Assembly: GCA_027859055.1 (NCBI GenBank)
Contig: JAQIBO010000272.1
Location: 1-16,562 of the forward strand
Source: Spirochaeta sp.
Lineage (GTDB): Bacteria > Spirochaetota > Spirochaetia > DSM-27196 > Alkalispirochaetaceae
Direction of reading: 5' to 3'
Length of the DNA stretch: 16,562 nt
Below, in pieces: positions 16,128 to 16,562 of the stretch. The notes under the pieces were generated by a model. It saw nothing but the letters and a program-made list of their open reading frames with translations, ran no database searches and was not told the DNA's origin. The number at the start of each line of letters is the position of its first letter. The stretch's first letter is position 1. Made by a program: the position numbers and the translations under genes.

Positions 16128-16562
16128 GTGGGCGTGGATATTCGGTTGCATGCGGTAGAGAAAAGCTTTCCCAACGGCGAGGAACGGCTACACGTCCTGC
16201 GCGACGTCACGATGGAGCTTGCGGCGGGGCAACAGCTGGCCGTTGTCGGAGAGAGCGGAAGCGGTAAAAGCACGATACTGAGCCTCATTGCCGGCCTGGA
16301 CACCCCCGATGCGGGGGACATCTACGTCGGCGAGAGCCGGGTTGCCTCCAAAACGGATGAAGAGATGGACCGCTACCGGTCGCGGACGGTGGGGCTGGTC
16401 TTTCAGTTCCACTATCTGCTGCGCGACTTCACCGCCGTGGAAAACGTCATGCTCCCGGCGATGGTCACCGGTCGCGCCCGGGCTGAGATCCGTGACGAGG
16501 CGGAGGCGCTGCTGGCCGGCGTGGGCCTCACGGAGCGCGCCGCCCACCTGCCGGCGCAACTC
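16128..16562 (+). CDS. lolD: LolD-type ABC transporter ATPase, 3' end cut by window
   Basis: The first 145 residues of an ATP-binding subunit, open at the window end. GTG 16128 is the start because GAGGAG lies 6 nt upstream; a second GTG two codons later is too far from it. Walker A is GESGSGKST (41-49). The Q-loop is VFQFHYLLRDFTAVENVMLPAM with Gln93, a sequence typical of LolD/MacB/FtsE ATPases. The ABC signature, Walker B and switch histidine lie beyond the edge. It follows the LolC/E-type permease by 14 nt and should power it. Confidence 0.9.
   Translation, partial: MGVDIRLHAVEKSFPNGEERLHVLRDVTMELAAGQQLAVVGESGSGKSTILSLIAGLDTPDAGDIYVGESRVASKTDEEMDRYRSRTVGLVFQFHYLLRDFTAVENVMLPAMVTGRARAEIRDEAEALLAGVGLTERAAHLPAQL

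Overview
The window is a GC-rich (roughly 60% by eye), densely coded bacterial segment with very short intergenic gaps. It most resembles a free-living Gram-negative diderm. The co-directional run prfB, PEGA-domain protein, ftsY, repeat protein, LolC/E-type permease, LolD-type ATPase, together with an FtsY lacking the long acidic N-terminal domain, makes a GC-rich member of Spirochaetota my best guess. This is inferred from gene content and order only, with moderate confidence.

Layout. (1) 1-1197 (+): the 3' end of a PfkB-family sugar kinase (probably pseudouridine kinase) overlaps by 4 nt with psuG, giving a pseudouridine breakdown pair. The first 59 nt form a perfect 25-bp inverted repeat that looks like a fold-back artefact at a contig edge. 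(2) 1205-7516 (-): a four-gene tripartite efflux operon in the order TetR/AcrR repressor, lipoprotein membrane-fusion protein, RND permease, TolC-family outer-membrane channel. The genes overlap or nearly touch. The RND gene is interrupted by one in-frame TAA and also lacks the usual proton-relay residues. In front of the repressor is a TTGACA-17-TATACA promoter whose -10 box is overlapped by a palindrome with the same architecture as the E. coli AcrR operator. (3) 7517-7820: a 304-bp divergent intergenic region with both promoters, the operator and a possible 22-codon leader ORF. (4) 7821-10220 (+): a soluble hybrid histidine kinase, PAS-PAS-HisKA-HATPase-REC-HPt, with no separate output regulator in view. 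(5) 10296-16562 (+): a likely operon starting with prfB (release factor 2), which carries a complete programmed +1 frameshift site. It continues with a PEGA-domain membrane protein, ftsY, a secreted protein of beta-hairpin-like repeats, and a LolC/E-type permease followed by the start of its LolD-type ATPase, cut by the window edge.

How the genes work together. The right half links translation termination (RF2), delivery of nascent proteins to the membrane (FtsY) and lipoprotein release from the inner membrane (LolC/E-D), plus two uncharacterised envelope proteins. The middle is a self-regulated drug or solute efflux pump, possibly non-functional because of the stop codon. The left edge is nucleoside salvage. 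No tRNA, rRNA, CRISPR array, insertion sequence or convincing rho-independent terminator was seen. The most rewarding points are the RND lesion and its missing relay residues, the AcrR-like operator, the prfB recoding site and the two unknown envelope proteins in the ftsY-lol cluster.
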